This document shows, one piece after another, positions 37,165 to 45,783 of a DNA stretch of 64,000 nt. The stretch spans positions 1,500,501 to 1,564,500 of the forward strand of contig NZ_CABVGP010000002.1 of NCBI RefSeq assembly GCF_902497555.1, written 5' to 3'. How positions within the stretch are numbered: position 1 is the first letter of the stretch; every line of letters begins with the position of its first letter. This DNA comes from Amycolatopsis camponoti (lineage in GTDB: Bacteria; Actinomycetota; Actinomycetes; Mycobacteriales; Pseudonocardiaceae). The notes under the pieces were generated by a model, which saw only the letters and a program-made list of their open reading frames with translations, was not told the DNA's origin and did not search any database. The position numbers and the translations under genes were made by a program.

Positions 37165-37827
37165 ATGGTCCGGGTGGGTACCGCTGAACGCACCAAACCG
37201 ACGCTGGCGAGCTGGGCGCGCCGGATCGCCTTCGGCACGGTCCTCATGCTGCTCGCGCTCGTCGGCGGCACGGCGTTCCGCGTCTGGCAGGTCGCGCGCG
37301 AGAACGACCGCACGGCCGCCGACGTCATCGTGGTGCTGGGCGCGGCGCAGTACAACGGCAAGCCGTCGGACATCTACGCGGCGCGGCTGGAAAAGGCGAA
37401 GCAGCTCTACGACGCGGGCGTCGCGAAGACGATCGTCACCGCGGGCGGCAAGAAGGCCGAGGACAACTTCACCGAGGCCCGGGCCGGCCAGCTCTGGCTG
37501 ACCCGGCACGGCGTGCCTCCGTCCGCGACGCTGGCGGTCGGGGAGGGCAGCGACACGCTGCGCAGCCTCCGCGCGGTCGCCGACGAGGTCCAGGGGCGCG
37601 GCTGGCACACGGCGGTGCTCGTCAGCGACCCGTGGCACTCGTTCCGCGCCCGGACCATGGCCGGCGACCTGGGATTGGACGCCTGGACCGCGCCGACGCA
37701 CAGCGGGCCGATCGTGCAGGAGCGCGTCACCCAGGTGCGCTACATCGTCCGCGAGACCGGCGCGCTGCTGTACTACCGCCTGACGAAGACCCCGGCCGAC
37801 GATCTCTTCGCCACGTTCCTCGGCTGA
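37165..37827 (+). CDS. YdcF-family (DUF218) membrane-anchored protein
   Basis: A 220-residue protein with one N-terminal helix (about 23-40) and a DUF218 domain: DVIVVLGAAQYNGKPSDIYA, then VTAGGKK and VLVSDPWHSFRARTM. Family members act on or near cell-envelope precursors, but the reaction is unclear. ATG 37165; GTG 37174 is a possible alternative. Confidence 0.85.
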   Translation: MVRVGTAERTKPTLASWARRIAFGTVLMLLALVGGTAFRVWQVARENDRTAADVIVVLGAAQYNGKPSDIYAARLEKAKQLYDAGVAKTIVTAGGKKAEDNFTEARAGQLWLTRHGVPPSATLAVGEGSDTLRSLRAVADEVQGRGWHTAVLVSDPWHSFRARTMAGDLGLDAWTAPTHSGPIVQERVTQVRYIVRETGALLYYRLTKTPADDLFATFLG

Positions 37828-37846
37828 GTTTGTCGGTCCTCCCGTT

Positions 37847-37852
37847 TAGGCT
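37847..37852 (+). promoter_or_regulatory. TAGGCT -10 box, probable leaderless start of dgt
   Basis: TAGGCT ends 6 bases before the GTG at 37859, with no ribosome site, consistent with transcription starting at the start codon. Confidence 0.45.
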
Positions 37853-37858
37853 GGCCGG

Positions 37859-39133
37859 GTGGAGTACACCGAGCACGACACCGCCCGCCTGCTGCCGGAG
37901 CCGGCGAAGGGCGCGGCGCTGCCCGGTACGCGGGCGGACGGGCGCAGCGCGTTCTCGCGCGACCGGGCCCGCGTGCTGCACTCGGCGGCGCTGCGGCGGC
38001 TCGCCGGCAAGACCCAGGTGGTCGGGCCGGGGGAGGGCGCCGAGGTCACCGGCGTCCCGCGCACGCGGCTGACGCACTCCCTGGAGGTCGCGCAGATCGG
38101 GCGGGGCATCGCCGACGAGCTGGGGGCGGACCCGGACCTGGCCGACACCGCGGGGCTGGCGCACGACATCGGGCACCCGCCGTTCGGGCACAACGGCGAG
38201 CGCGCGCTCGACGAGGTCGCGGCCGCGTGCGGCGGGTTCGAGGGCAACGCGCAGACGTTGCGCATCCTCACCCGCCTCGAGCCGAAGCTGCTGTCCGACG
38301 ACGGCGACCCGGTCGGGCTCAACCTGACCCGCGCGTGCCTGGACGCGACCACGAAGTACCCGTGGCCGCGCAAGCCGGGGCAGGTGAAGTACGGCGTGTA
38401 CGCCGACGACGTCCCGGTGTTCTCGTGGGTTCGCGAAGGGGCGCCGGCCGAGCGGACGTGCCTGGAAGCGCAGATCATGGACTGGGCGGACGACGTCGCG
38501 TACTCGGTGCACGACGTCGAGGACGGCGTGCTGGCCGGCCGGATCAAGCTGGGCGTGCTCGCCCACCCGGACGAGCGCGCGGCCGTCGCCGAGGCCGCGG
38601 CCAAGCACTTCTCGGCGCAGTCGGTGTCCACTTTGGAGGATGCGGCGGCGGAGCTGCTGGCGCTGCCGGTGGTGGCGGCGCTGACGTCGGCGGAGCCGGA
38701 CGGTTCCCCGGGCGCCCAGGTGGCGTTGAAGCGGTTGACGAGCGAGCTGGTCGGCCGCTTCACGACGGCGGCGGTCACGGGCACCCGAGCGGAGTTCGGG
38801 GAGGGTCCGCTGGGCCGCTACCGGGCGCGGTTGTGCGTCCCGGAGCAGGTCGCGGCGGAGGTGGCCCTGCTGAAGGCGCTGGCGCTGCGGTACGTGATGA
38901 GCGACCGCCGCCGGCTGGCGATGCAGGAGGGTCAGCGCGAGCTGCTGGTGGAGCTGGTCCACGCGCTGGCCCGCCGGGCACCGGAGTCCCTGGACCCGCT
39001 GTTCGTCCCGGCCTGGAACGCGGCCCGCGACGACGCGGGGCTGCTCCGGGTGGTGGTCGACCAGGTCGCCTCCCTCACGGACGCGCAGGCCCACACGTGG
39101 TACTCCTGGCACGTAACCCGCCACCACCGCTGA
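37859..39133 (+). CDS. dgt: dGTP triphosphohydrolase-like protein
   Basis: A 424-residue HD-domain protein. [20 protein letters not shown] and [19 protein letters not shown] supply the metal-binding His/Asp set, followed by [11 protein letters not shown] and [16 protein letters not shown]. It removes triphosphate from dGTP or other dNTPs. In mycobacteria dgt is adjacent to dnaG; here ~11 kb of accessory genes separate them. Confidence 0.94.
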   Translation: MEYTEHDTARLLPEPAKGAALPGTRADGRSAFSRDRARVLHSAALRRLAGKTQVVGPGEGAEVTGVPRTRLTHSLEVAQIGRGIADELGADPDLADTAGLAHDIGHPPFGHNGERALDEVAAACGGFEGNAQTLRILTRLEPKLLSDDGDPVGLNLTRACLDATTKYPWPRKPGQVKYGVYADDVPVFSWVREGAPAERTCLEAQIMDWADDVAYSVHDVEDGVLAGRIKLGVLAHPDERAAVAEAAAKHFSAQSVSTLEDAAAELLALPVVAALTSAEPDGSPGAQVALKRLTSELVGRFTTAAVTGTRAEFGEGPLGRYRARLCVPEQVAAEVALLKALALRYVMSDRRRLAMQEGQRELLVELVHALARRAPESLDPLFVPAWNAARDDAGLLRVVVDQVASLTDAQAHTWYSWHVTRHHR

Positions 39134-39148
39134 CGGTCCCGCACGGGC

Positions 39149-39286
39149 ATCACCCGTGTCTGCCGGGGCATCACGCGTGATCAGAGGGGCATCACCCGTG
39201 TCTGGAGTGGCATCACACGTGATGCCCGCCCAATCACACGTGATGCCCGCCCAATCACGGGTGATGCCCCTTCGGTCACGCGAGTC
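39149..39286. repeat. 21-bp tandem array of ATCACnCGTGAT-type palindromes
   Basis: Six 21-bp units begin at 39149, 39170, 39191, 39212, 39233 and 39254, with a degenerate seventh at 39275. Each begins with a 12-base palindrome-like core: ATCACCCGTGTC, ATCACGCGTGAT, ATCACCCGTGTC, ATCACACGTGAT (twice) and ATCACGGGTGAT. The flanks switch from GGGGC before the core (units 1-3) to GCCC after it (units 4-6), so the array is itself roughly dyad-symmetric. The exact two-turn period puts all cores on one face of the helix. It fills the gap between dgt and the serpin gene. Confidence 0.85.
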
Positions 39287-39404
39287 GACGGTGCGGACCT
39301 GGTCGGCCGGTGGTTCTGGCATGCCGCTGTGTGGGTTCGTGTGGGGGATTTGTCACCCTTGGGCGGAGTTCCGCGTGGCCGCCCGGCGGCCTCAACCGTT
39401 CCGG

Positions 39405-39410
39405 TACTCT
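39405..39410 (+). promoter_or_regulatory. TACTCT -10 box, probable leaderless start of the serpin gene
   Basis: TACTCT lies 7 bases before the ATG at 39418 and no ribosome site is visible. The palindrome array ends about 120 bases further upstream. Confidence 0.4.
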
Positions 39411-39417
39411 CGCCCGC

Positions 39418-40509
39418 ATGGCCACGGACAGCCACCTCCGGTTCGCCCTCGCCGTCCACGCGGCCCTCGGTGCCGAGGGCGGGAACTCCTGTTTCTCGCC
39501 GTATTCGGTGGCCAGCGCGCTGACCCTGGCCGCCTTGGCCGCGCGGGGGGAGACCCGCGAGGAGCTCGTCGCGCTGCTCGGGGATCCCGGTGAGCAGGCG
39601 ACCCTGCTGAGAGAGGCCGCGGAGCTCGTCGAAGAGGGCCGGGGCGAGCAGGCCGAGGTCGCCGTCTCCAACACTCTGTGGGCCGATGATCGGCTCCCGC
39701 TCGAAGACTCCTTCAAGGCCGAGCTGGCCGGCTGGCCCGGCGCCGCCGTCGCGAGCGCTCCCTTCGAGAAGGAGCCCGAAGCCGCGCGCGCCCTGATCAA
39801 CGACGACGTCGGGCGCACTACGCGAGGCCTCATCCCCCAGCTGCTTCCTCCCGGCTCGATCGACCGGGACGTCGCGGCCGTGCTGGTCAACGCCCTCTAC
39901 CTGAAAGCCGCGTGGAAGCTGCCGTTCCGCGAGGCGAACACCTCCGACGCGCCGTTCCACGCGCCCTCCGGTACCCGGGACGTCCCGACCATGTGGCTCA
40001 GCGAGCGCGTCGGCTACGCCCGCGCCGCCGGCTGGCAGGCCGTGCAGCTGGTCGCGGCGGGCGGCCTGCAGGCCGTGGTGCTGCTGCCCGATGGTGCTCT
40101 CGCCGACGCCGAAGCGGCTCTCGACCAGGTAGCGCTGACGAGCCTGCTCGGCGAGGTGAAGTTCAAGCCCGTCGAGCTCGCGCTGCCGAAGATTTCGCTG
40201 GACATCCCCAGCTCGCTCACCGGCGTGCTGCGCGGCCTCGGCGTCCGCACGATGTTCACCGACGGCGCCGACCTGAGCGGGCTCTCCCCGGACCCGCGGC
40301 TGACCGTGTCCGAAGTGCTGCACCAGGCCGTGCTGCGGGTGGACGAACAGGGCTTCGAGGGGGCCGCGGCGACCGCGCTGACCATGCGCCTCACCTCGAT
40401 GATCATCGACGACCCGGTCACCGTCACGGTCGACCGGCCGTTCCTGCTGCTGGTCCGGCACGCCGGCACCGGGGCCCTCCACTTCCTCGCCAGGGTGGTC
40501 GAACCGTGA
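39418..40509 (+). CDS. serpin-family serine protease inhibitor
   Basis: A 363-residue serpin, close to the usual ~370. Landmarks: NSCFSPYSVASALTLAALAA, LVNALYLKAAWKLPF, the breach/shutter strands, and the hinge VDEQGFEGAAATALTMRLTS before DRPFLLLVRHAGTGALHFLA. No signal peptide, so it is probably intracellular. By alignment with alpha-1-antitrypsin, P14 is Phe where a small residue is normal and the scissile region falls in MRLTSM, so target and inhibitory ability are uncertain. The stop overlaps the GTG of the next gene. Confidence 0.9.
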   Translation: MATDSHLRFALAVHAALGAEGGNSCFSPYSVASALTLAALAARGETREELVALLGDPGEQATLLREAAELVEEGRGEQAEVAVSNTLWADDRLPLEDSFKAELAGWPGAAVASAPFEKEPEAARALINDDVGRTTRGLIPQLLPPGSIDRDVAAVLVNALYLKAAWKLPFREANTSDAPFHAPSGTRDVPTMWLSERVGYARAAGWQAVQLVAAGGLQAVVLLPDGALADAEAALDQVALTSLLGEVKFKPVELALPKISLDIPSSLTGVLRGLGVRTMFTDGADLSGLSPDPRLTVSEVLHQAVLRVDEQGFEGAAATALTMRLTSMIIDDPVTVTVDRPFLLLVRHAGTGALHFLARVVEP

Positions 40510-42317
40510 GCTTGAAGTCCGAAGCCGTCCCCGATCTCGTTCCGCCCACCCCCGAACCACCCGAAGGCCCGAAGCGCTGGGCGTGGCAGGACTCCGCCAT
40601 CACCGGCGGGTTCCTGCTGTTCACGATCCTGCTCTACAACGGGCTCTGGTTCGACCTCAAGCGCGGCTACCTCTGGAACGGCGCCGCCGACCAGAGCCAG
40701 TGGGAGTGGTACTCGACGGTCGTCGCGAAGGCCGTCCTGCACTTCCAGAACCCGTTCACGACGGACCTCCAGAACTACCCGTACGGCGTCAACATGGCGG
40801 CCAACGCGGCGATGTTCGGCCTGAACGTGCCCCTGGCCCCGATCACGCTGACCTTCGGCGCGACGCTGACGTGGGCGATCGTGCTCACCGCCGGGCTCGC
40901 CGGCACCGCGACCGGTTGGTACTGGGTGTTCTCCCGGCACCTGGTGCCGAACCGCACCGCGGCCGCGATCGGCGGCGCGTTCTGCGGTTTCGCCCCGCCG
41001 ATGATCTCGCACGGCAACGCGCACCCGAACTTCGTCGTGCTGTTCGTGCTGCCGTTCATCGCGCTCAAGACGATCCAGATCGCCCACGGCGAACGCCCGG
41101 TGCGCAACGGGATCGTGCTCGGGCTGCTCGTCGCGTGGCAGATCCTGCTGGGCGAAGAGCCGCTGATGATCTTCGCGCTGACCTTCATCGTCTTCGCCGT
41201 CGCGTACCTGATTCCGCACCGCGCGGAGATCCGCGGCATGCTGGCGCCGCTGAGCAAGGGGATCGGCGTCGGCGCGGTCGTCGCGCTGCTGATCGCCGGT
41301 TTCCCGTTGTACTGGCAGTTCTTCGGCCCGCAGAGCTTCCACTCGCTGCTGCACGGTTCGGCGGGCAACGACACGGCCGCGTTCACGCGCTTCGCGACGC
41401 AGTCGATCGCCGGCGCGCCCGAGGCGGCGGCGGACGTGTCGATGAACCGCACCGAGGAGAACGCCTTCTTCGGCTGGCCGCTGATCGTGCTCATGGTCGT
41501 GCTCACGATCTGGCTGTGGCGTGACGTCGTTTCGCGCGCGCTCGCGATCACGATGTACGTGATGGCCCTCCTTTCGCTGGGTATCGAAATCACGGTGGCG
41601 CACGACGACACCGGCATCCCCGGCCCGTGGAAGTGGCTGGGCCAGCTGCCGCTGCTGGACTCGCTGCTCGAATCCCGGCTCGCGATGGGCTGCATCCCCG
41701 TGGTCGGCGCGCTCCTGGCGATCGCGACGCACCGCGTCTGGACGGCGGCGGCCGAGCAACCGGAGCCCCTCGACGGCAAACCCCCCTTCCCGCTGCGCAT
41801 GATCTGGATCGGCGCGGTGGTGGCGGTGCTGCTGCCGATCGCGCCGACGGAGCTGGTGACCCACGAGCGCCCGCTCTCCCCTCCTTTCTTCGCCGACGGG
41901 ATCTGGCGCCAGTACATCGCCCCGGGCGGCTCGCTCGTGCCGGTTCCGTTGCCGAGCACCGGTGAGGCCGAACCGCTGCACTGGCAGGTCGACGCGGGCC
42001 TCGGCTACCCGATGCCCGAGGGCTACTTCGTCGGCCCGACCTCCCCGGACGACCGCCGCGGCCGCTACGGCGCGGTGCCCTTGCCGACGTCGGACCTGTT
42101 CGCGGAGGTCGAGAAGACGGGGCAGGCCGCGGACGTCACGGAAGCCGACCGCACCCAGGCCCTGGCCGACCTGCGCGCCTGGAACGCGGACGTGCTCGTG
42201 GTCGGGCCGCGCCAGAACCAGGAAGCGCTGAAGTCCACTGTGGAGCTTCTGCTGCGCAAGCCGGCCGAGTTCGTCGGCGGGGTGTGGATCTGGGACGTGC
42301 GCCCGCTGACGCCGTGA
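40506..42317 (+). CDS. large polytopic membrane protein, possible GT-C type transferase
   Basis: About 603 residues with some eleven membrane helices and a C-terminal extracytoplasmic domain (about 460-603). The first loop DQSQWEWYSTVVAKAVLHFQ with NPFTTDLQNYPYGVNMAANA resembles the acidic first loop of GT-C glycosyltransferases and related uncharacterised proteins. A polyprenyl-sugar donor is plausible but unproven. It is coupled to the serpin gene (GTGA), an unexpected pairing. Confidence 0.65.
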   Translation: MSLKSEAVPDLVPPTPEPPEGPKRWAWQDSAITGGFLLFTILLYNGLWFDLKRGYLWNGAADQSQWEWYSTVVAKAVLHFQNPFTTDLQNYPYGVNMAANAAMFGLNVPLAPITLTFGATLTWAIVLTAGLAGTATGWYWVFSRHLVPNRTAAAIGGAFCGFAPPMISHGNAHPNFVVLFVLPFIALKTIQIAHGERPVRNGIVLGLLVAWQILLGEEPLMIFALTFIVFAVAYLIPHRAEIRGMLAPLSKGIGVGAVVALLIAGFPLYWQFFGPQSFHSLLHGSAGNDTAAFTRFATQSIAGAPEAAADVSMNRTEENAFFGWPLIVLMVVLTIWLWRDVVSRALAITMYVMALLSLGIEITVAHDDTGIPGPWKWLGQLPLLDSLLESRLAMGCIPVVGALLAIATHRVWTAAAEQPEPLDGKPPFPLRMIWIGAVVAVLLPIAPTELVTHERPLSPPFFADGIWRQYIAPGGSLVPVPLPSTGEAEPLHWQVDAGLGYPMPEGYFVGPTSPDDRRGRYGAVPLPTSDLFAEVEKTGQAADVTEADRTQALADLRAWNADVLVVGPRQNQEALKSTVELLLRKPAEFVGGVWIWDVRPLTP

Positions 42318-42344
42318 CCGGCGCCCGGGCGCACCCGGCGACGG

Positions 42345-43031
42345 TCAGGCCTTCGCGGCGTCCAGGAGGATCGCGATCAGCTCCTTCGGTTGCGAGAACA
42401 TCGGCCAGTGGCCGGTGCTCATCTCCACCAGCTCCCAGCGGTCGCTCTCGAGCAGCTCCACGACATCCGGCGACGGCGTTTCCCCGTCGAGCAGGCACTT
42501 GACGTAGGTCGCCGGGAGCTCGCCCAGCGGACGGGCCAGCTCGGCCGGTTCGGTCAGCGACGCGGCCGGGTGCGGGGTCGAGCCCTCGACGATCCGGGCG
42601 ACCTCGGCGTCCGAAAGTCCTTGCCCCGCATAGTCTTCCGCGGCCAGCGGTGGCCAGAAGCCGCGTTCGGTCAGGGCCGCGGCCTGCGCCTCGGACCAGG
42701 CCGAGGTGAACGACTCGCCGTCGGCCGGCACGTTCGAGTCCACGAACACCACGCGCTCGAGCCGGTCGCCGATCCGCTCGGCCGCCTGCCCGGCCGGGAT
42801 GCCGGAGTAGCTGTGCCCGACCACCACGACGTCCCGCAAGTCGCCCCGCGAAACGACGTCGACGATGTCTTGCACGTGCCGTTGCTGTCCGGCGGGTACG
42901 TCGCGTTTTTCGGCGACCCCGGACAACGTCACCGCGTGCGCGCCGTGGCCCGCTTCGCGCAACCCCGGGACGACGTCGTCCCACGCCCACGAACCGAGCC
43001 AAGCGCCTGCCACCAGTACGAATTCAGCCAT
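42345..43031 (-). CDS. alpha/beta hydrolase
   Basis: A 228-residue hydrolase: nucleophile Ser74 in VVVGHSYSG, oxyanion region LVAGAWLGSWAWDD and a C-terminal His in STGHWPMF. It resembles the salicylate-esterase / hydroxynitrile-lyase-like subgroup used on small esters. Convergent with the large membrane protein gene. Substrate unknown. Confidence 0.88.
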   Translation of the reverse strand: MAEFVLVAGAWLGSWAWDDVVPGLREAGHGAHAVTLSGVAEKRDVPAGQQRHVQDIVDVVSRGDLRDVVVVGHSYSGIPAGQAAERIGDRLERVVFVDSNVPADGESFTSAWSEAQAAALTERGFWPPLAAEDYAGQGLSDAEVARIVEGSTPHPAASLTEPAELARPLGELPATYVKCLLDGETPSPDVVELLESDRWELVEMSTGHWPMFSQPKELIAILLDAAKA

Positions 43032-43066
43032 GCCGGAAACCTAGTGGAGGGGTCCGACAATTTCGG

Positions 43067-43072
43067 TAGAGT
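43067..43072 (+). promoter_or_regulatory. TAGAGT -10 box upstream of the DinB-like gene
   Basis: TAGAGT lies 8 bases before the GTG at 43081 without a ribosome site, suggesting a leaderless transcript. Confidence 0.45.
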
Positions 43073-43080
43073 CGGCGCCC

Positions 43081-43620
43081 GTGACCTCAGTGGACGACCA
43101 GGGGCGGACCGAGCCGCCCGTCGACGGCGACGAAGCCGCGATCCTGCTCGGCTTCCTCGACTTCCACCGCGAAACCCTGGCCTGGAAATGCGCGGGGCTG
43201 GACGAAGCGGGCCTGCGCGCGACGCACCCGCCGGCCACACTGACCCTGGGCGGGCTGCTCAAGCACCTGGCGTACGTCGAGGACTACTGGTTTTCGTGCG
43301 TGCTGTTCGACCGCGAGCCGGCCGAGCCGTGGAACGCCGTCGACTGGCGCGAAAACCCGGACTGGGACTGGGATTCCGCGGCGCGGGACTCGCCCGGGCA
43401 GCTCCGCGGACTCTGGGAGGGAGCGGTCGCGAGGTCCCGTGAGCTGTACGCGGAGGCGCTCGCGAACGGCGACCTCTCGCAGCCGTCGAAGCACACGCGG
43501 CGGGACGGTACTTCGCCGAGCCTGCGCTGGATCCTGGTCCACATGATCGAGGAGTACTGCCGCCACAACGGCCACGCCGACCTCATCCGCGAGGCGATCG
43601 ACGGCAGCACGGGCGAGTAG
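43081..43620 (+). CDS. DinB/DUF664 family protein
   Basis: A 179-residue four-helix protein. Metal-site histidines appear in GLLKHLAYVEDYWF and in HMIEEYCRHNGHADLIREA, the DinB-like DUF664 pattern common in actinobacteria. These often bind thiol cofactors such as mycothiol, but no specific role is shown here. Confidence 0.85.
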   Translation: MTSVDDQGRTEPPVDGDEAAILLGFLDFHRETLAWKCAGLDEAGLRATHPPATLTLGGLLKHLAYVEDYWFSCVLFDREPAEPWNAVDWRENPDWDWDSAARDSPGQLRGLWEGAVARSRELYAEALANGDLSQPSKHTRRDGTSPSLRWILVHMIEEYCRHNGHADLIREAIDGSTGE

Positions 43621-43622
43621 CC

Positions 43623-44021
43623 TCAGTTCGCCGGCCCGACGAAGAGGCAGAACGGGTGGCCCGCGGGGTCGGCGTAGACGCGCAGCGGCTCTTCCGGGTC
43701 GCCCGAGCGGTCCTCCAGCAACCGCGCGCCCAGGGCCAACGCGCGTTCGTGCTGCTCGTCCAGCTCGGCGACCGTCTCCACGGTCAGGTCCAGGTGCAGC
43801 ATCTGCGGCCGCGGACCGGCGGGCCACGTCGGCGGCGGCAGCGAGGGGACCCGCTGGAACGCCAGCCGCGGGACGCCCGACGAGTCGAGCAGGACCGCCC
43901 AGTCGTCCGGATCGCCCGGGCGGAACGAAAAACCCAGCAGCCGCCGGTAGAAGTCCGCCAGCTCGCGGGCGTCGGTCGCGTCGAGGACGACCTGACGCAG
44001 CCGCGGGACGCGGTCAGCCAC
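43623..44021 (-). CDS. VOC (glyoxalase/bleomycin-resistance fold) protein
   Basis: A 132-residue VOC protein: RLRQVVLDATDARELADFYR and HLDLTVETVAELDEQHERAL, ending DPAGHPFCLFVGPAN. Starts at GTG 44021, overlapping the next VOC gene by 8 bases. Function unknown. Confidence 0.85.
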   Translation of the reverse strand: MADRVPRLRQVVLDATDARELADFYRRLLGFSFRPGDPDDWAVLLDSSGVPRLAFQRVPSLPPPTWPAGPRPQMLHLDLTVETVAELDEQHERALALGARLLEDRSGDPEEPLRVYADPAGHPFCLFVGPAN

Positions 44022-44358
44022 GGCGGTGGGCGATCTGGAAGACGTTGCCGAACGGGTCGCGGACCATCGCGCGCCGGTCGCCGTAGGGCGTGTTCGCCGG
44101 CCCCTCGAGGCTCGTCGCGCCGCAGTCCAGGGCCCGGCGGTAGGTCGCGTCCGCGTCCGCGACGTACACGTAGAGGAACGCCGGGAACAGCTCGCGCTCG
44201 CCTTCGGCGGACACCATGACCAGCGAGTCGCCGATGCGGATCTCGGCGGGGCGCCCGCCGTCGATCTCACCGGTGGCGCCGAACACCGAACGCAGGAACG
44301 CGACGGCGGCGACGAGGTCGCGCACCACCATCCGCGGGACCACCGTCTGGAGGCTCAT
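44014..44358 (-). CDS. VOC-family protein
   Basis: A 114-residue VOC protein: PRMVVRDLVAAVAFLRSVFG at the start and MVRDPFGNVFQIAHRRG at the end, resembling the PhnB-like group. Coupled to the VOC gene downstream; the two may form a heteromer or act together. ATG 44358 chosen. Confidence 0.85.
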   Translation of the reverse strand: MSLQTVVPRMVVRDLVAAVAFLRSVFGATGEIDGGRPAEIRIGDSLVMVSAEGERELFPAFLYVYVADADATYRRALDCGATSLEGPANTPYGDRRAMVRDPFGNVFQIAHRRG

Positions 44359-44396
44359 ACCCGCCCACCCAAGCCGGTTCCGGGCGTGATCACAAG

Positions 44397-44996
44397 TCAG
44401 AGCCGCAGGCCGACCAGCTTCACGAGGAACCGGTCGACCTGCTCGACGGCGGGCGGCCACGGCAGGTCGGGCTCGTTGATCCGCTGCGCCAGCATGCCGT
44501 TGACGGCGGTCCGCAGGTCGATCGCGACGATCGCCGCGTCGCCGTCCGGGGCCAGGCCCGCGTCCATGCACGCCCGGACCGCGTCGACGGTGCGCGCGAC
44601 CATGACCTCCTTGAACGGCATGCCGAGCCGCCGGTGGACCTTGCTCTCGTGCAGCACCTTGTAGAGCCCGGGGTGCTCGCGCGCCCACGCCGCCTGCGTC
44701 AGGATCCGGGCGCGCAACGCGGCCGCCGGGTCCGGGGCTTCCGCGGCCGCGGCGTCCCCGGTGCCGACCAGCTCCTCGTGGCACCGCCGCATCGCGGCCA
44801 GCACGAGCGCGTCGCGGTCCGGGAAGTGCAGGTAGACCGACGTCGCCGCGATCGACACCTCCCGCGCGACGGCCCGCAGGGACAGCGCTTCGTCGTCCGC
44901 CAGCTCGTCGAGCATCCGCGCGGCGGCCGTGACGATCTCTTCGCGCAGCAGTTCGCCCTGGCCGCGGGCGTTGGGACGGCGGCGGTTCTCGGTCAT
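44397..44996 (-). CDS. TetR-family transcriptional regulator
   Basis: A 199-residue regulator. HTH: REEIVTAAARMLDELADDEA, then LSLRAVAREVSIAATSVYLHFPDRDAL; C-terminal ligand domain of the TetR_C_13-like type. Two operator-like palindromes lie between it and the divergent CMD-domain gene, so it probably represses both. Start at ATG 44996, dropping eight residues of the longer frame. Confidence 0.9.
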   Translation of the reverse strand: MTENRRRPNARGQGELLREEIVTAAARMLDELADDEALSLRAVAREVSIAATSVYLHFPDRDALVLAAMRRCHEELVGTGDAAAAEAPDPAAALRARILTQAAWAREHPGLYKVLHESKVHRRLGMPFKEVMVARTVDAVRACMDAGLAPDGDAAIVAIDLRTAVNGMLAQRINEPDLPWPPAVEQVDRFLVKLVGLRL

Positions 44997-45026
44997 GGTC
45001 CGCCCAGTGTAGCTGGACACCCATTG

Positions 45027-45069
45027 CGCTACAGGTGTAGCGTCACTCGCACTACAGCTGTAGCGCTAC
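45027..45069. promoter_or_regulatory. tandem TetR-type operators
   Basis: CGCTACAGGTGTAGCG (45027-45042) and CACTACAGCTGTAGCG (45050-45065, perfect core CTACAGCTGTAG) repeat with centres 23 bases apart, and GTAGCGCTAC (45060-45069) overlaps the second. They lie in the divergent promoter region of the TetR and CMD-domain genes. Confidence 0.75.
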
Positions 45070-45099
45070 GAATGTTCACCACATTGAGGGAGCACGACC

Positions 45100-45783
45100 T
45101 TGACCACCACCGCACCACCGACGAGCCTCGAGCGGCTGGCCACACTGGACCCGGCGTTCGCCCAGCTGGTCGGCGCCACCGCGAAGTACGTCCGGGCGAT
45201 CCCGGAGCTGACCGACCGGGAAAAGACGTTCCTGTGTGTCACGGCAGACGTCTGCCAAGCGAGCCTGGGCCTGGCGTTCGCCGCCCACGTGCGAGCGGGG
45301 CTCGCCGCCGGAGTGTCCACATCGGACATCCGGGAGTTGCTGCGGTTCGTCTCCTACGACTGCGGCTACCACGCGGCGACCGCGGGCATCGAGCGGATCG
45401 CCGAGCTGGAGCGCGAGCTGGGCATCGACCCGGAGCGGACGGTCCCGGACCCGGTTCCGGACGGGCCCAGCCCGCTGCCGGAGGAGGTGCGGGCGCGGCT
45501 GAACGAGCTGGACGAGCACTTCGCCGGTTACTTCGACCTGCAGTCGCGGATGCGTGCCGGGCACGGGCCCGGCACGCTGAGCGAACGCGAGCGCGGCCTG
45601 GTCAGCCTCAGTGTCGACGTGCACTACCAGACGCTGGCCGAGACATTTCGCATCCACGTCGGGCGCGCGCTCCGCGGCGGCGCGTCGCCGGAAGACGTGC
45701 GCGCGGCCCTGAGGTTCAACGCCCAGTTCGGCGTCACGCGGGCGTGGCACGCATGGGAGGCGCTGAACGAGATCCTGAACTAG
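45100..45783 (+). CDS. carboxymuconolactone decarboxylase (AhpD-like) family protein, two-domain
   Basis: A 227-residue protein built from two similar CMD-like halves: FLCVTADVCQASLGLAFAAH with SDIRELLRFVSYDCGYHAA, then LVSLSVDVHYQTLAETFRIH with EDVRAALRFNAQFGVTRAWH. The AhpD CxxC is absent in both halves, so a peroxidase role is unlikely. TTG start at 45100. The divergent TetR gene probably controls it. Confidence 0.82.
   Translation: MTTTAPPTSLERLATLDPAFAQLVGATAKYVRAIPELTDREKTFLCVTADVCQASLGLAFAAHVRAGLAAGVSTSDIRELLRFVSYDCGYHAATAGIERIAELERELGIDPERTVPDPVPDGPSPLPEEVRARLNELDEHFAGYFDLQSRMRAGHGPGTLSERERGLVSLSVDVHYQTLAETFRIHVGRALRGGASPEDVRAALRFNAQFGVTRAWHAWEALNEILN

Noticed and set aside
39149..39286. 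Possible CRISPR array
   Set aside because: Units are only 21 bp, contiguous and without unique spacers; no cas genes are nearby.
39156..39593. A 145-residue plus-strand frame with repeated HVMPAQS
   Set aside because: It is produced by translating the 21-bp palindrome array and runs out of frame into the serpin gene.
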